27,188 bases of DNA from NCBI GenBank assembly GCA_024679635.1, contig JAIBDA010000003.1, positions 1 to 27,188 of the forward strand, in the 5' to 3' direction. This document shows, in pieces, positions 26,113 to 27,188 of the stretch; the stretch's first letter is position 1, and each line of letters starts with the position of its first letter. The DNA comes from Amphritea sp. (GTDB lineage: Bacteria; Pseudomonadota; Gammaproteobacteria; Pseudomonadales; Nitrincolaceae). The notes below the pieces were generated by a model. That model was given only the letters and a program-made list of their open reading frames with translations. It was not told the origin of the DNA and searched no databases. Position numbers and translations under genes: made by a program.

Positions 26113-26917
26113 GGCCTACCTCCAAAGCGGTGGCGTTATCCAGAATGATCAGATCTGAACAGCGCCAGGTATGGAAGGGCTTATCGATAGGGACCTGAAC
26201 GAAATGGTGAGCCACTGCAAAACGAAGTATGCTTAAGTGGTAACCTGCATCTAACCCATACTGATCATCAAACTCACCACAGAGCCTGGTGATCTTTTTA
26301 CTGGGATAACGCGTTACTCTGCTGACTAAAACAACGACATCTGACTGATCAAGCTCATGGGCATCAGGGGTATCGATGTCCATATAGGGGCGCAACCAAT
26401 CAAGATTTTCTCGCAAGGCATCGGAGCGTTCCTGCTCGGTAAAAAGGCCCCACTCGATACCCTTGTCTTCCCAATAGGCTTTTTCTATTTGGAGCTTTTC
26501 AAGGGTGCGTTTGCTATCAAGGGCACTGGACTCCTTGACAGCCACGGCTAACTGGCCGCGATTGTCAAAGTCCACCAACAGATCTGTAGTAACAACCGTT
26601 AGCTTTCCTCTGACTTGAGGGTGCCTGATACCCAGTTGCTGGCAGATACCCAAGCTGTCGTTGATCGGTATCGGATATTGCTCACGAATATCTATCGAGT
26701 GAGGGAACCAGTCCAGCAGAACAAAGGCTGTGAGCTCAATACCGGATAACAGGTGATGGACACGACCGACTGTTGAGCTGCGAACCCGGACACTCTCTCC
26801 TTGAGACTTCCCCTCATAGACTTTAATAAATGGCTCGTATTCCTTGCCAGTGCCAAGCCCACGAGTTTTCAACCTTTTCAGGTGAGTAGGGTCGATCGGT
26901 TTGTTTACATCGGACAT
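26102..26917 (-). CDS. tnsA: Tn7 transposase subunit TnsA (endonuclease-like)
   Basis: A 271-aa protein (Tn7 TnsA is 273 aa) that nicks the 5' ends of the transposon so that, with TnsB, it is fully excised in cut-and-paste transposition. The type II restriction-enzyme-like core shows E61 (SGIELTAF), D112 (VTTDLLVDF) and K128 (AVAVKES), aligning with E63, D114 and K132 of Tn7 TnsA. The Tn7 Q130 position of the Q-V-K motif appears to be alanine (A126) here. A C-terminal winged-helix part follows (about 170-271). An AGGAGG site at 26924-26929 stands six bases before the ATG. First gene of the operon, only 108 bases from the transposon end. Confidence 0.94.
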   Translation of the reverse strand: MSDVNKPIDPTHLKRLKTRGLGTGKEYEPFIKVYEGKSQGESVRVRSSTVGRVHHLLSGIELTAFVLLDWFPHSIDIREQYPIPINDSLGICQQLGIRHPQVRGKLTVVTTDLLVDFDNRGQLAVAVKESSALDSKRTLEKLQIEKAYWEDKGIEWGLFTEQERSDALRENLDWLRPYMDIDTPDAHELDQSDVVVLVSRVTRYPSKKITRLCGEFDDQYGLDAGYHLSILRFAVAHHFVQVPIDKPFHTWRCSDLIILDNATALEVGHVL

Positions 26918-26960
26918 TATCAGCCTCCTGCCTGGAGAAAGATTAGCAGGAAGCCGATTT

Positions 26961-27025
26961 TTATCAAAGTTTATTAAGTTTTATCAAGCTTTATTATTCT
27001 TAACAAACTTTATTATCCTTCGACA
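26961..27025 (-). repeat. Tn7-like right end with three TnsB-type sites
   Basis: Three near-identical 16-mers lie on the plus strand at 26961-26976 (TTATCAAAGTTTATTA), 26981-26996 (TTATCAAGCTTTATTA) and 27000-27015 (TTAACAAACTTTATTA), with 20- and 19-base pitch. On the minus strand they read TAATAAAG-type, the core of Tn7 TnsB sites. The minus strand opens at 27025 with TGTCGAAGGATAATAAAG, parallel to the TGTGGGCGGACAATAAAG start of Tn7. Tn7 has four overlapping sites at its right end; I see three. The tnsABC promoter must overlap this array, so TnsB binding could repress it. Confidence 0.88.
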
Positions 27026-27049
27026 CTAAAAATTTTATCAACTCCAGCT
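27026..27049. other. attTn7 insertion point beside glmS
   Basis: The 24 bases between transposon terminus and glmS stop codon are host sequence. The five bases next to the terminus, CTAAA at 27026-27030, should be one copy of the 5-bp target duplication. The distance to the stop matches the known Tn7 insertion position downstream of glmS. The other copy, expected as CTAAA followed by TGT at the left end, was not seen in this window. Confidence 0.7.

Positions 27050-27188
<139 letters not shown>

Larger units (their letters stand above)
22296..27025 (-). mobile_element. Tn7-like transposon, right-hand part (tnsABC and right end)
   Basis: The segment has the tnsA-tnsB-tnsC operon reading away from glmS, as in Tn7, and a right end with TnsB-type repeats and a terminal TGT (minus strand, from 27025). 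The end lies 24 bases past the glmS stop, matching the Tn7 attachment position. The lower coordinate is only the end of what is recognisably transposon; the true left end was not found in the window, so the element may extend leftwards through all other genes here. No tnsD, tnsE, CRISPR array or cas gene is visible. Confidence 0.88.

Noticed and set aside
22446..27025. CRISPR-associated Tn7-like transposon
   Set aside because: No cas genes, no tniQ and no spaced direct repeats of CRISPR type appear; tnsA, tnsB and tnsC have full Tn7-like lengths.

Overview
The window fits a marine-type gammaproteobacterium: moderate, uneven GC, a TRAP transporter, a Gram-negative porin, RND efflux, and a glmS 3' end used as a transposon target. 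The genus is not determinable from what I can see; an Oceanospirillales-like host is a guess.

Layout, left to right. (1) 65-3167, minus strand: a membrane-anchored metallo-beta-lactamase-fold hydrolase, an AT-rich glutathione S-transferase-like gene and an outer-membrane porin with its own terminator. (2) 3168-5128: gene fragments, then a second, broken copy of the hydrolase gene (one small deletion plus a frameshift in a G8 tract). (3) 5129-8666, minus strand: a tight three-gene operon for an enoyl-CoA hydratase-like crotonase, a family III CoA-transferase and an aldehyde dehydrogenase of the coniferyl-aldehyde type. An AraC regulator (9113-10153) lies upstream on the same strand. (4) 10686-11942, plus strand: a DRE-TIM (isopropylmalate/homocitrate synthase-like) condensing enzyme, followed by a 17-bp terminator stem, a 54-aa small protein with its own terminator, and about 0.8 kb without convincing genes. 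(5) 13480-16341: a complete dctPQM TRAP transporter operon preceded by a perfect 25-bp palindrome. (6) 16677-21786: an RND efflux operon (adaptor, permease, LysR regulator) with overlapping stops and starts. (7) 22296-27025, minus strand: the tnsABC genes of a Tn7-like transposon, ending in three TnsB-type repeats and a TGT...ACA terminus 24 bp past the stop codon of glmS (27050-27188, partial).

Reading together: the porin, TRAP uptake system, CoA-transferase, hydratase, aldehyde dehydrogenase, condensing enzyme and efflux pump look like uptake, CoA-dependent side-chain breakdown and export of some organic acid or aryl/alkyl compound; the substrate cannot be named. All of it lies on the transposon side of the Tn7 right end, and I find no left end within the window. 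Either at least 27 kb of metabolic DNA is Tn7 cargo, or the left end has been lost.

The most unusual point is that the transposon has well-preserved tnsA, tnsB and tnsC (catalytic spacings match Tn7 almost exactly) and sits at the canonical glmS site, yet no tnsD/tniQ follows tnsC. In its place is a short reading frame directly abutting tnsC and interrupted by an in-frame amber codon.
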